Shown here piece by piece: positions 1 through 7,919 of a DNA stretch of 36,448 nt. The stretch is from Candidatus Methanomethylophilaceae archaeon (GTDB lineage Archaea; Thermoplasmatota; Thermoplasmata; Methanomassiliicoccales; Methanomethylophilaceae). Every line of letters starts with the position of its first letter. Position 1 is the first letter of the stretch. The notes beneath the pieces are model-generated. The model had not been told where the DNA came from. It did no database searches and saw nothing but the letters and a program-made list of their open reading frames with translations. The stretch is from positions 1-36,448 of the forward strand of contig JAFVZR010000114.1 of the NCBI GenBank assembly GCA_017508065.1, written 5' to 3'. Both the position numbers and the translations under genes were made by a program.

Positions 1-354
1 AGCGGCCGCAGTATCCGAAACCACCTTCGTATCTGATTTGACATCTACTCCATACTTTTCCATCAGATCAGCAATCTGATTGAATGCATTGGCTAGAGCT
101 CTGACCTCCTCAAAAGTGGATCCGATAGAGAACGGTATCTTGTACCCCTTCTCGTTAAGGTACTTCGATGCGGTGCCTTCAAGGATGACGATAGGATCCT
201 GATGGGCTGTACGATTCTCGTTCGGCCATGCTATGGTTCCGAAAGTTACGCGAAAATCTCCGGATGCAATACTGACGAAGGTCTTACGCTCGACCTTAAC
301 GGTCTCTTTCGGTGTTCCCATTTCTGCAGATATAATACTCTTTACTCCTGCCAT
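1..354 (-). CDS. Unrecognised protein, 3' end beyond window
   Basis: An open frame of 118 codons reads from ATG at 354 leftwards through the window edge with no stop, so the C-terminus is missing. An AAGGAG ribosome binding site lies 12 bases before the ATG, which supports this start. The visible part begins MAGVKSIISAEMGTPKETVK; it has an N-terminal half likely to be beta-rich and then a probable helix (EEVRALANAFNQIADLMEKYG). There is no signal peptide or membrane segment. I do not recognise the family. It is divergent from the ribosomal operon, across about 375 bases of intergenic DNA. Confidence 0.72.
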   Translation of the reverse strand, partial: MAGVKSIISAEMGTPKETVKVERKTFVSIASGDFRVTFGTIAWPNENRTAHQDPIVILEGTASKYLNEKGYKIPFSIGSTFEEVRALANAFNQIADLMEKYGVDVKSDTKVVSDTAAA

Positions 355-592
355 TCTAGTTCACTACTCCTTGGTAGATTTCCCGGAAATTACCGGTCCG
401 GGTCCGGCTCAATTTTGTGAAGAAATGAGTGTGAATTGAAGAAAGAAGAAAGGAATCGACATCGGTCGAAGATCCTACGGATTGGATTCCGGAGAAGAAT
501 TGCTGGATGCGAAAGGTGTCGCCGTCGGTCTTCGGCACTTTTATCTCAATTCCCTATCGTTTTGGCTATCTGTGTTCTGACCTCTACATACC
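355..592. other. Intergenic stretch without a gene
   Basis: This stretch separates the partial gene at 1-354 from the promoter of the ribosomal operon. Short frames are present on both strands (for example 356-538 minus) but they have no ribosome binding site and no recognisable composition. I see no tRNA and no clear repeat. The promoter of the leftward partial gene should lie in its first 60 bases, but I cannot point to a convincing TATA box. Confidence 0.5.
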
Positions 593-600
593 TTTAATAA
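593..600 (+). promoter_or_regulatory. TATA box of the rps13 operon
   Basis: TTTAATAA at 593-600 matches an archaeal TATA box. With the usual spacing of about 25 bases, transcription should begin near 622-628, just before the first leader hairpin (630). That leaves a leader of roughly 105 bases before the rps13 ATG, long for this window, where several other genes look leaderless. Confidence 0.6.
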
Positions 601-629
601 GGATGAGGTGTTCCGACGACACACGTAAA

Positions 630-722
630 CTCAGGACCCGCTGTATAGCGAAAACTGAGAGTGTCGACAGCTATGTCGATACTTGAGCACTCCCTCCTGA
701 GGGAGGGAACATTTACGGAGGA
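630..722 (+). promoter_or_regulatory. Structured leader of the rps13 operon
   Basis: Three consecutive hairpins fill the leader. Hairpin 1: CTCAG 630-634 pairs with CTGAG 655-659 and CGCT 639-642 with AGCG 647-650, with a 4x4 internal loop. Hairpin 2: 661-669 pairs with 674-682 (9 pairs, one G-U, 4-base loop). Hairpin 3: TCCCTCC 691-697 pairs with GGAGGGA 702-708 (7 pairs, 4-base loop). The ribosome binding site GGAGGA at 717-722 follows. CCTCC 693-697 in the left arm of hairpin 3 could instead pair with GGAGG 717-721 and hide the ribosome binding site. A role in regulation is inference. Confidence 0.5.
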
Positions 723-729
723 ATAACAA

Positions 730-1206
730 ATGGCAAAGAAAGAAATGCAGCCTAAGAAGACCGAGGATGATGATTTCAACTTCATCGTCCGTATCGCAAG
801 CAGCGATATTGATGGTCAGAAGAGGACCGTTATCGGTCTTCAGAGCATCAAGGGTGTCGGAAAGAGGGTTGCCGAGATCGTCGCAAAGAGGGCCAACGTT
901 GACCCCTCTGTGAAGATCGGAGCACTTCCCGATGACAAGGTCGCAGAGCTCGAGCAGCTTGTCACCAAGTACGTCGAGTATGCACCTGAGTGGGCAATCA
1001 ACAGGCAGAACGACTACGAGTCCGGAAGCGATATGCACCTCCTCGGAAACGACCTCGACATCATCCAGAAGGATGACATCAACAGAATGAGAATGATCCG
1101 CTGTTACCGCGGAATCAGGCACGACACTCACCACAAGGTTAGGGGTCAGAGGACCAGGTCCAACGGACGCCACGGACTTACCATGGGTGTCAGCAAGAAG
1201 AAGTGA
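730..1206 (+). CDS. rps13: Small ribosomal subunit protein uS13
   Basis: This is archaeal S13, a component of the 30S head that contacts 5S/50S bridges and the P-site tRNA. The 158-residue protein has a charged N-terminal extension (about 15 residues), the helix-two-turn-helix part with IGLQSIKGVGKRVAEIVAK at about 37-55, and the conserved basic tail CYRGIRHDTHHKVRGQRTR at about 122-140. ATG at 730 is preceded by GGAGGA with 7-base spacing. It is the first gene of the S13-S4-S11-RpoD operon, the usual archaeal order, with a 10-base gap to rps4. Stop TGA. Confidence 0.97.
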   Translation: MAKKEMQPKKTEDDDFNFIVRIASSDIDGQKRTVIGLQSIKGVGKRVAEIVAKRANVDPSVKIGALPDDKVAELEQLVTKYVEYAPEWAINRQNDYESGSDMHLLGNDLDIIQKDDINRMRMIRCYRGIRHDTHHKVRGQRTRSNGRHGLTMGVSKKK

Positions 1207-1216
1207 GGTGTTTTGA

Positions 1217-1822
1217 ATGGGAGATCCTAAATTTTCACGCAGATCCTACGACACCCCGTCACACCCCTGGCAGGGCGAGAGAATCAAGGCAGAGGTCGTT
1301 CTCGTTAAGAGCTACGGTCTCAAGAACAAGACCGAGGTCTGGAAGGCACAGTCCGTCCTGAGGAACTACAGGAAGCAGGCAAGAGAGCTTCAGGCACTCC
1401 TCAGGGGAGGAGATGCACAGGCAAAGAAGGAGGCAGATGCACTGCTCAACAAGTGCGGACGCATCGGAGTCCTCCCCCTCGAGGGAGCAACCCTCAACGA
1501 TATCCTGGCCCTTACCGAGAAGAACATCCTCGGACGCAGGCTTCAGACCATCGTTTACGAGAAGGGACTTGCATCCACCATCACTCAGGCAAGGCAGATG
1601 ATCGTTCACGGACACATCTTCATGAACGGTCACAAGGTCACCGTCCCCGGTTACATCGTCACCAGGAACGAGGAGTCCACCATCGAGTTCAACCCCGCAT
1701 CCCCCTACACCGACGAGATGCACCCGATGAGAATCTCTGCAGAGCAGGCCGCCATCAACCAGGCCAACATGGCCGCACAGGTTGTTGACGAGAACGACAA
1801 CGCCGACGCACAGGAGGAGTAA
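1217..1822 (+). CDS. rps4: Small ribosomal subunit protein uS4
   Basis: Archaeal S4 is a primary 16S rRNA binder that nucleates assembly of the 30S body; in bacteria its homologue also represses its own operon. The 201-residue protein has the S4 RNA-binding domain at about 107-160, with the signature [20 protein letters not shown] followed by [10 protein letters not shown] and [10 protein letters not shown]. The tail after about 180 is acidic and rich in Asn, Gln and Asp. A GAGGTG ribosome binding site, overlapping the rps13 stop, precedes the ATG. Only 2 bases separate its TAA stop from rps11, which implies translational coupling. Confidence 0.97.
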   Translation: MGDPKFSRRSYDTPSHPWQGERIKAEVVLVKSYGLKNKTEVWKAQSVLRNYRKQARELQALLRGGDAQAKKEADALLNKCGRIGVLPLEGATLNDILALTEKNILGRRLQTIVYEKGLASTITQARQMIVHGHIFMNGHKVTVPGYIVTRNEESTIEFNPASPYTDEMHPMRISAEQAAINQANMAAQVVDENDNADAQEE

Positions 1823-1824
1823 GT

Positions 1825-2214
1825 ATGGCATCACCTAAGTGGGGAATCGCTAACATCTACGCCAGTTACAACAACATCATGATCACACTTACCGATATCA
1901 CCGGTGCCGAGACCATCACCAAGGCAACCGGAGGTATGGTCGTCAAGCAGGCAAAGGACGAGTCCTCGCCCTACGCCGCACAGAGGGCCGCAGAGCGTGT
2001 CGCAGATGTTGCAAAGGAGAAGGAGTTCGTTGGAATCCACGTCAGGGTCCGTGCACCCGGAGGAAACAGATCCACCTCTCCTGGACCTGGAGCTCAGGCA
2101 GCAATCCGTGCCCTTACCAGGGCAGGACTCAAGATCGGTCGCATCGAGGATGTGACCCCCGTACCTCACGACGGTACGAAGAAGAAGGGCGGACGCAGGG
2201 GACGCAGGGTCTGA
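1825..2214 (+). CDS. rps11: Small ribosomal subunit protein uS11
   Basis: Archaeal S11 sits on the 30S platform near the mRNA exit. The 129 residues match the family length. Visible hallmarks are the start [20 protein letters not shown], the middle [20 protein letters not shown], and the C-terminal [20 protein letters not shown]. It starts 2 bases after the rps4 stop and ends 12 bases before rpoD, which has a GGAGG site in that gap. Codon use is strongly biased, as in the other ribosomal genes here. Confidence 0.97.
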   Translation: MASPKWGIANIYASYNNIMITLTDITGAETITKATGGMVVKQAKDESSPYAAQRAAERVADVAKEKEFVGIHVRVRAPGGNRSTSPGPGAQAAIRALTRAGLKIGRIEDVTPVPHDGTKKKGGRRGRRV

Positions 2215-2226
2215 GGAGGTCTGGCT

Positions 2227-3060
2227 ATGGACATACAGATACTCGAGATGGCAGAGAGGAAGTGCAAATTCATCCTCAAGGACTCAACACCCTCCATGGC
2301 TAACGCCCTCAGGAGGACTATGCTTTCCGACATTCCTAAGATGGCTATCGACAAGGTGGAGTTCCACCTTGGTCCCATCGATGTTGACGGAAAGGAGTTC
2401 GAGAGTGTCACCCCCCTGTTTGACGAGATCATTGCCCACAGACTCGGTATGGTTCCCATACCTACAGACCTTTCACTCTTCAACTACCAGAAGGACTGTG
2501 TATGTGGCGGCGAGGGTTGTCCCAGCTGTTCCATCATGTATCTCCTGAAGAAGAGTGGACCGTGCACCGTATACTCCGGAGACATGGAGCCTCTCGGATC
2601 CCCTGACCTCAAGGTCAAGGACGAGAACATCCCGATCGTCGAACTGACAGACCGTCAGTCGGTCCTCATCTATGCCCACGCTGTGATGGGAACCGCCAGC
2701 ACCCACGTCAAGTGGCAGGTCGCGAACGGTGTAGGTTACAAGTACCTCCCCAAGGTCTCCATCGAGAACGACGTCTCCGACGAAGACTCCATCAAGGCAG
2801 TCATCAAAGGTTGCCCTAAGAAGGTCTTCGACGATGTCGGCGGAAAGCTTGTTGCAGCACGCCCCCTCGACTGTATCTTCTGTGGTGCCTGTAAGGCGAA
2901 CAGCAGGGGCGCAGTCGTTGTTGAGGCGGATGATAAGAACTTCGTGTTCAAGTTCGAGACGGATGGATCGCTCACTGCCCAGGAAGTCCTGGATAAGGCA
3001 GCAGAGATCCTCTCTGAGAACGCAAAGGCATTCGCTGTAGAGCTGCGCGGTCAGGCATAA
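2227..3060 (+). CDS. rpoD: RNA polymerase subunit D (Rpo3) with Fe-S domain
   Basis: Subunit D of archaeal RNA polymerase forms the D-L assembly platform, like the bacterial alpha dimer. The 277-residue protein begins with the dimerisation fold (STPSMANALRRTMLSDIPKM, about 20-39). A CxC-x4-CxxC knuckle lies at Cys91, 93, 98 and 101. A ferredoxin-like insert follows, with Cys196 (GCPKKVF) and Cys216, 219, 222 (CIFCGACKAN). Four ligands are enough for one [4Fe-4S] cluster; some methanogen homologues have two. A terminator hairpin follows at 3089, so the usual downstream partners (L18e, L13, S9) are not next to it here. Confidence 0.96.
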   Translation: MDIQILEMAERKCKFILKDSTPSMANALRRTMLSDIPKMAIDKVEFHLGPIDVDGKEFESVTPLFDEIIAHRLGMVPIPTDLSLFNYQKDCVCGGEGCPSCSIMYLLKKSGPCTVYSGDMEPLGSPDLKVKDENIPIVELTDRQSVLIYAHAVMGTASTHVKWQVANGVGYKYLPKVSIENDVSDEDSIKAVIKGCPKKVFDDVGGKLVAARPLDCIFCGACKANSRGAVVVEADDKNFVFKFETDGSLTAQEVLDKAAEILSENAKAFAVELRGQA

Positions 3061-3088
3061 TACGACCGTTCCAAACTCTTGAGAAAAC

Positions 3089-3107
3089 ACAGGGGGTCTC
3101 CCCCTGT
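3089..3107 (+). terminator. Terminator of the rps13-rpoD operon
   Basis: A perfect 8-pair stem (ACAGGGGG 3089-3096 with CCCCCTGT 3100-3107) with a 3-base loop starts 28 bases after the rpoD stop. The sequence ACTTTAACTT follows. Confidence 0.65.
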
Positions 3108-3195
3108 TACTTTAACTTCCGATCAGTTCTCACACAGGTTCAATTCCAATCGATGAGTGGGCGTCTATGCGCTTCGCTAGATGTGTCGATATGGT

Positions 3196-3217
3196 CCGAT
3201 ACTATCACATGTATCGG
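3196..3217 (-). terminator. Hairpin after polC
   Basis: CCGATAC 3196-3202 and GTATCGG 3211-3217 form a perfect 7-pair stem with an 8-base loop. It starts 7 bases beyond the polC stop on the minus strand. It is a plausible 3'-end signal for the nog1-polC transcript, though no strong T-run follows. Confidence 0.45.
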
Positions 3218-3224
3218 CAATCGA

Positions 3225-6200
3225 TTAGAAGAAGTCCGATAATGTGCACTTCTTGACCTTGTCACTGTTGAACAAGGAGTTCATACTCAATTCAAGAACC
3301 ATGATCCTTTCTTTGGTATATTCAGGAAGCCCATATTTCTCGCAGATGTTCTTGGATACTTCCAAGTACTTCCTTACGCTGGCTTCATGAACGGTAAGTG
3401 TCAGTTCATTACCACAAAGGCATTTTCCGGTAAGCGGGATGCGCCTGTATTTTGTACCGCATTTGGTACATCTGACTGCCTGAGCGGAATAGCTTCTAAG
3501 GTTTCCGATCATGTCCGGCATGAAGTGCTTATCGATGACCCTGATCGCGACATCCTTCTCGTCAACGGCACGAATCTTCTTACCGAGGGTGAGTTGACCA
3601 TCCATCTTATCCCTCATGGTCTCCAATGTCGTGTACGCAGAATGCTTTGGTCCCTCATTGATATCATGGGTGTTAAGTGTGAATCCAAGTCCCTCGTACT
3701 GATATATCGTGCCGATACGGCCCGCTATGAGGTCCATGATCTTCTCGACATCCTTGGCATCCCTCATCTCCATCGCAGCTTCGTAGAATGCCTTCGGGTA
3801 GCGCCTGAGGCAATCCACGTTCTGTGCTTCCTTATCGATCTCGTTGGGGTCCAATCTCGTCGTAAGAACGAGTGGTGCATCCATGAGTCCTCCTCTCCTG
3901 TCCGGGAGGTATGCTCTGGAGAAATTGAGCAATCCATCCAGGAGTAGCATGAGACAGTCCTCATCACCATCACAGTTCCTCCTCTTCGATGCATGGAAGA
4001 ATGGGTGCGCATAACATCCGCTGGCATCGGTGTATCCGATGATACGACACAGGATACCTCCAGATGTGTGCGGAGCAAGTCCGATTGTCAGGTGTCCGAT
4101 AAGGTCCTCCGGCTTCTCCACATTGTAGAATCTTGGAAGCCCATAGAATTTCTCAAGAAGATGATCTATGAACTTGGCAATCTGTACGAGGTACTTTCCA
4201 CATTCCCTGTTTGGAATGACATCCTGTACCTTCAATTCGCACATCTGTTCCGGGTCGGTGAGTGGGTCACCGTCCATATCGTGAACATACCCAAGTGCAT
4301 GGGCCTGTTCGATACTCATACTGACTTCCCTCGGTCTGAAGTGAGTCAGCGGAATATCGCTCATATCAAAACGTATTGTTCCATCCTTGTACACTCCAAG
4401 GTCATAGATCTGTCTGAGGATCGCTTTCTCGATGGGTTCCGGCACCTTGCCTTTGGATGTGAGTGCTTCCACGACCTTGACCTCTGGCGGTCTGCGAACA
4501 CCAAGGAGTTCCACAGCCGCATCCAGCTCCTTGCAGATGTCCACATCTATGGGGTCTCTCACGCCCTCCATCTTATCGGGTATGGTGTGTGCATCGCACG
4601 ATCTGCACCAGGTGCGGAATGTTGGCAGGCCACAGCTTGGGCACACTCTTTTACCCATGACTGGGGATATGCCCGTGACCTTCTTGCTATTGGACGACAT
4701 CCTTTTGATATCATCCACGGTAGCAACGATGTCCTTCTTGGTATTGTATTTATTAGTGGTACCGAAGATTCCATGTTGGATGGGTGCGCCTTTCCTGTCC
4801 TTGGCCTTTTCCGGCCTTCCCATCCTCATACCGATCCTCGTGATCGCTCTCGCACGTACCTCTATTCCAAGTGCGGAGGATACGGCTTCGAGTGATGTCT
4901 CGCCATCGAATTCGGATATCGATACGATGGAGTCGTCGGATATGGACAGTCCGAGGCATTCTAGGAACGGGAGCCCATATCTCTTGTCGATATTGATCGT
5001 TCCATCCCTCACGGTGTGAAGGGCACCGAGGGTCTCCAAGGTCCTCTTGTTCCCATTGCATGGGAATGTGACAAGCTTTCCCTTGATATGATAATACGAT
5101 TCATCGGATGAGATCAGAGAATCACGTATCCTGGATCTGTACTCATCGGACGTCTTTGACCAATCATATGTAGTGTCCGTGATTCCTACTTCGTTCACAA
5201 CGTCCGTATCGGGATCGTATGCGAGTCCAAGATCGGAAAGGAATGTCTTAGTGGTGGATAGATCCAGGCGTATGTTACCTGCATGGTATGAGAATTGGAC
5301 TCCTATGTTGGACAACGCGATCGTATCCTCATTGATCGGGATCACAGGAACGCCATCCTTCACAGTTCCGTGTTCGAGCACATAGGATCTCAGTGCCTTC
5401 AGAGACTCGATTGGTACGTCGGACCAGAATAGGTTGTAATCGGGATGTAGCGGGATACCGAGTTCTGCCGACATCTCCTTTGCCCTCTCGTATGTCGGGT
5501 GTTCCCAATCGTCCGGAAGGATCTGTTTGATCCATTTCTTGTAACGGTACAATCCGAGGTCCTTTAGGACCGTATCAGCGGATTCCAATACGATCTTTCC
5601 ATCCTCCACCTCGTATGGGATGTTCAGTGATATCAGCGCCCTTTCGGAATCGGATGGTACGATCATCCTGTTCTCATCGAATCCGATCTTTCCGGATAGG
5701 ATCCTGGAGCTCCAATCCTCTTTGGCTTTCTCGGCCTTCTTCCATTTGAGCATAGGTTCCGGGGCCTTATCCTCGTATTGTATCAGTCTGCCTTCGGAAT
5801 CATCGAACTTGATCTTCATATCGGATAGGAGTAGAACGGTGTTGTTCACACTGAGGCGAAGTCTACCTTCGATATCGATGTACTCCATGCCTATTAGATC
5901 CAATTGTGTGGCATATTCCTGCGGGAAGGACAAGGTCCCTCCGGAGAAGGAGATGTCCCTTCCATCGAGTGTCATTTCCGCCCATATATTGCGTGTTATG
6001 GCACCCATGCCGGACCAATTCAGCTCATCCGTACGTTCCGTATCGGATTCGGTTATGAGACTGTCCTCCATGCGGAGTCCGAGGTCCGAAAGTAATTTCT
6101 TGGCACTATCATCATCGATCGTGAGTTTATTCTCATCTTCCTTGAACGATACGCCTATCGTTTCCAATGTCCTCTTATCCTTCTTTATGGTGATGATCTT

Positions 6201-7919
6201 ACCATCGATGCATGCCATCGATCCGATGAGCAGACGTCCGCGAATATCGGATCTGTATATGTCCCCCAGAGCGTTCCAGTTGAGCACAGGTTCCGGAGGG
6301 GTCCATTTCAGTTGAATGAGCTCATCGCCATCACGGACAATCATCAGATCCAAGAGGATGGTGTTGGCAACATCTTCGGGGATCACGATGTCTCCGTCCT
6401 TCAGGGAGTAGTCCGCACCGATCTTCCTCAACGTATCCGTATCCTTACAGACGCTGATGGATACACTTCCATCCTTGCAAACCCCCTCGTTGAGTAGACG
6501 CAGTTTCAACCTATTCGCATAAGTGATGATCTCTTCCGTCATCTCTCCCGTGAATGTTGAACACTTCCAATCCTTAGGCAGTGGTTTCAAAGCATCCTCT
6601 ATCTCCTGTACGTGCCATTCGATAGGATATCCGCTCGGAACCAGGAAGTGATTGTTCTCACAGAATTCTCCGAACGGGACGAGCACTTCTCCGTTGTCTG
6701 TGATCTCGAACACATCGGACCTGGTCTCGCTGGCCACTTGTGAGGTCTGACACTGTACCAGGTCTCCATTGTTCAGGACTGCGATGGGTCCGTCCAACTC
6801 ATCACACGGTGTGACGACACATGCCTTTCCAGGTCTTTCGATCTTCAATTGGGTCCCCAATGCAGGGAACTCGTCCATGATGTACATGCTCGCAGGACAG
6901 AATGCTAGGGATGCCAACCCCGCGGTCCTCGCACGTCCGTATCTCAATCTGAAGCCCCCGACTCTGCTGGGGTGTCCGAAGATGGGCCTTCCTGCAACGA
7001 TGTCCTTCAGGTATTTCTCGGAAGGATGCACGGACCTTGGTCCTGAATCCGTAGCTACCGCAGCACCTTTCATGGAGAGGTATTCGTCCATGAATTCCCA
7101 TCCCTTGAGTCCGAGTTTCTTGACGTGTTTCTGTAACTTACTGGCTTTCTGACACATTCCCTCTGCCACGACAAGGCACGCTCCGCCCCTGACCTGGTTG
7201 GTCTTGATACGCGGGAGATCCCTGAATCCAGAGAGTTCCATCTTTTCCGTACCCTCTCCATCGATCATGATGGGGCACCTTCCTACGATGAGTTGGATCT
7301 CATCGGCAGATGGGGAATATTGGATGTGCTGACACATCTTATAAAGCGGGATCTCTTCGATGAACCTGTCGACCTCCGCCTGTGTGGGTTTGTATTCACC
7401 GATACCGATCTCCGTCCTCACGACATCTGCAAGGAGGACACTCATCGCCTGAGCAGTACCTCCTGCGGCACGGATGGGTCCTGCGAAAACCAGGTCCACG
7501 AATTCGGTACCGTCCTCGTTGATTCCGATCTTCGTGTCTGCAAGACCTTCGAGCGGTGCGACAAGGATTCCTTCGGTAAGCACGGCAAGTCCTGCACGGA
7601 TCGCGGTGTCCAAGGATTTCTCCTTGCTACCCATGTCCCTTTTGGCCATCTCCTTGGCCACATACAGGGAGACCAGCTCTCTGTTCTTGTACTTGTCAGT
7701 GAGTTCCCTGATGGTCTCCGCAATACCTTTGACGTCATAGTCCTTCAGAAGCTTCTCGACTCTGGATGCAAGGTCCTCCGCTTGCGGGACCTCCACCTTC
7801 GTTTCCGGGTCCCTGCCCAAGCGTCTTGCTTTACGAGCTATGTCGTAACATATCTCATTGTCCTCGGCGAGTTTCTTAAAATACTCGCCCATTTCGTCGC
7901 TGTAGACCAGTTCAGGCAT
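3225..7919 (-). CDS. polC: DNA polymerase D large subunit DP2, repeat-expanded
   Basis: DP2 is the catalytic subunit of the archaeal replicative polymerase PolD. The 1564-residue protein has the conserved N-terminal region (AGPIRAAGGTAQAMS about 146-160; FRLRYGRARTAG about 323-334) and MGRPEKA about 1033. Zinc fingers lie at Cys1093/1096/1105/1108 and about 1484-1502. The catalytic motif RRNCDGDED is at about 1313-1321 with both aspartates intact. The C-terminal KKCTLSDFF resembles a PCNA-binding peptide, with Lys where Gln is usual. Typical intein-free DP2 proteins have about 1100-1270 residues. The excess is not an intein but six related units between about 451 and 991, where one is expected. 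The start overlaps the upstream GTPase gene by 8 bases, so the two are cotranscribed. Confidence 0.96.
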   Translation of the reverse strand: MPELVYSDEMGEYFKKLAEDNEICYDIARKARRLGRDPETKVEVPQAEDLASRVEKLLKDYDVKGIAETIRELTDKYKNRELVSLYVAKEMAKRDMGSKEKSLDTAIRAGLAVLTEGILVAPLEGLADTKIGINEDGTEFVDLVFAGPIRAAGGTAQAMSVLLADVVRTEIGIGEYKPTQAEVDRFIEEIPLYKMCQHIQYSPSADEIQLIVGRCPIMIDGEGTEKMELSGFRDLPRIKTNQVRGGACLVVAEGMCQKASKLQKHVKKLGLKGWEFMDEYLSMKGAAVATDSGPRSVHPSEKYLKDIVAGRPIFGHPSRVGGFRLRYGRARTAGLASLAFCPASMYIMDEFPALGTQLKIERPGKACVVTPCDELDGPIAVLNNGDLVQCQTSQVASETRSDVFEITDNGEVLVPFGEFCENNHFLVPSGYPIEWHVQEIEDALKPLPKDWKCSTFTGEMTEEIITYANRLKLRLLNEGVCKDGSVSISVCKDTDTLRKIGADYSLKDGDIVIPEDVANTILLDLMIVRDGDELIQLKWTPPEPVLNWNALGDIYRSDIRGRLLIGSMACIDGKIITIKKDKRTLETIGVSFKEDENKLTIDDDSAKKLLSDLGLRMEDSLITESDTERTDELNWSGMGAITRNIWAEMTLDGRDISFSGGTLSFPQEYATQLDLIGMEYIDIEGRLRLSVNNTVLLLSDMKIKFDDSEGRLIQYEDKAPEPMLKWKKAEKAKEDWSSRILSGKIGFDENRMIVPSDSERALISLNIPYEVEDGKIVLESADTVLKDLGLYRYKKWIKQILPDDWEHPTYERAKEMSAELGIPLHPDYNLFWSDVPIESLKALRSYVLEHGTVKDGVPVIPINEDTIALSNIGVQFSYHAGNIRLDLSTTKTFLSDLGLAYDPDTDVVNEVGITDTTYDWSKTSDEYRSRIRDSLISSDESYYHIKGKLVTFPCNGNKRTLETLGALHTVRDGTINIDKRYGLPFLECLGLSISDDSIVSISEFDGETSLEAVSSALGIEVRARAITRIGMRMGRPEKAKDRKGAPIQHGIFGTTNKYNTKKDIVATVDDIKRMSSNSKKVTGISPVMGKRVCPSCGLPTFRTWCRSCDAHTIPDKMEGVRDPIDVDICKELDAAVELLGVRRPPEVKVVEALTSKGKVPEPIEKAILRQIYDLGVYKDGTIRFDMSDIPLTHFRPREVSMSIEQAHALGYVHDMDGDPLTDPEQMCELKVQDVIPNRECGKYLVQIAKFIDHLLEKFYGLPRFYNVEKPEDLIGHLTIGLAPHTSGGILCRIIGYTDASGCYAHPFFHASKRRNCDGDEDCLMLLLDGLLNFSRAYLPDRRGGLMDAPLVLTTRLDPNEIDKEAQNVDCLRRYPKAFYEAAMEMRDAKDVEKIMDLIAGRIGTIYQYEGLGFTLNTHDINEGPKHSAYTTLETMRDKMDGQLTLGKKIRAVDEKDVAIRVIDKHFMPDMIGNLRSYSAQAVRCTKCGTKYRRIPLTGKCLCGNELTLTVHEASVRKYLEVSKNICEKYGLPEYTKERIMVLELSMNSLFNSDKVKKCTLSDFF
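4947..6569 (-). repeat. Six diverged tandem units inside polC
   Basis: Residues about 451-991 of DP2 contain six copies of a module with the pattern DG-x-I ... TLexIGv ... I-x-I ... LLxDLGL. Core positions are about 473-527, 560-615, 646-703, 737-790, 845-899 and 932-991. Linkers end in a recurring tryptophan at 451 (LPKDW), 548 (LNW), 635 (LNW), 726 (LKW), 805 (LPDDW) and 920 (YDW). Most spacings are 79-97 residues; the last is 115 because it also holds the family-typical HPxYxxFW segment at about 825-832. Copies 2 and 6 share KRTLET(I/L)G. Copy 5 is in the canonical position. Confidence 0.8.

Noticed and set aside
1-9. GCGGCCGC at the very start, possible cloning-site remnant
   Set aside because: It reads in frame as Ala codons at the end of the visible part of the partial gene, and the same octamer occurs inside the HD gene at 35556-35563, so it is probably natural.
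356-538. 60-codon frame on the minus strand
   Set aside because: No ribosome binding site, no family likeness, and it ends just before the start of the partial gene at 354 with no sign of selection.
601-658. Box C/D small RNA in front of rps13
   Set aside because: GGATGA at 601-606 and CTGA at 655-658 have the right distance, but the C box has a mismatch, no C'/D' pair is seen, and the stretch is better explained by promoter plus leader hairpins.
2473-3090. 205-codon frame antisense to rpoD, and similar long antisense frames in rps4, rps13, polC, GGR and others
   Set aside because: They mirror the codon bias of the real genes; the translations are Leu/Val/Asp-rich shadows without start signals.
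3225-7919. Intein in the oversized DNA polymerase DP2
   Set aside because: Inteins are common in DP2, but there is no Cys or Ser start with the intein block A pattern and no His-Asn end before Cys/Ser/Thr. The extra sequence is repeats of a DP2 module.
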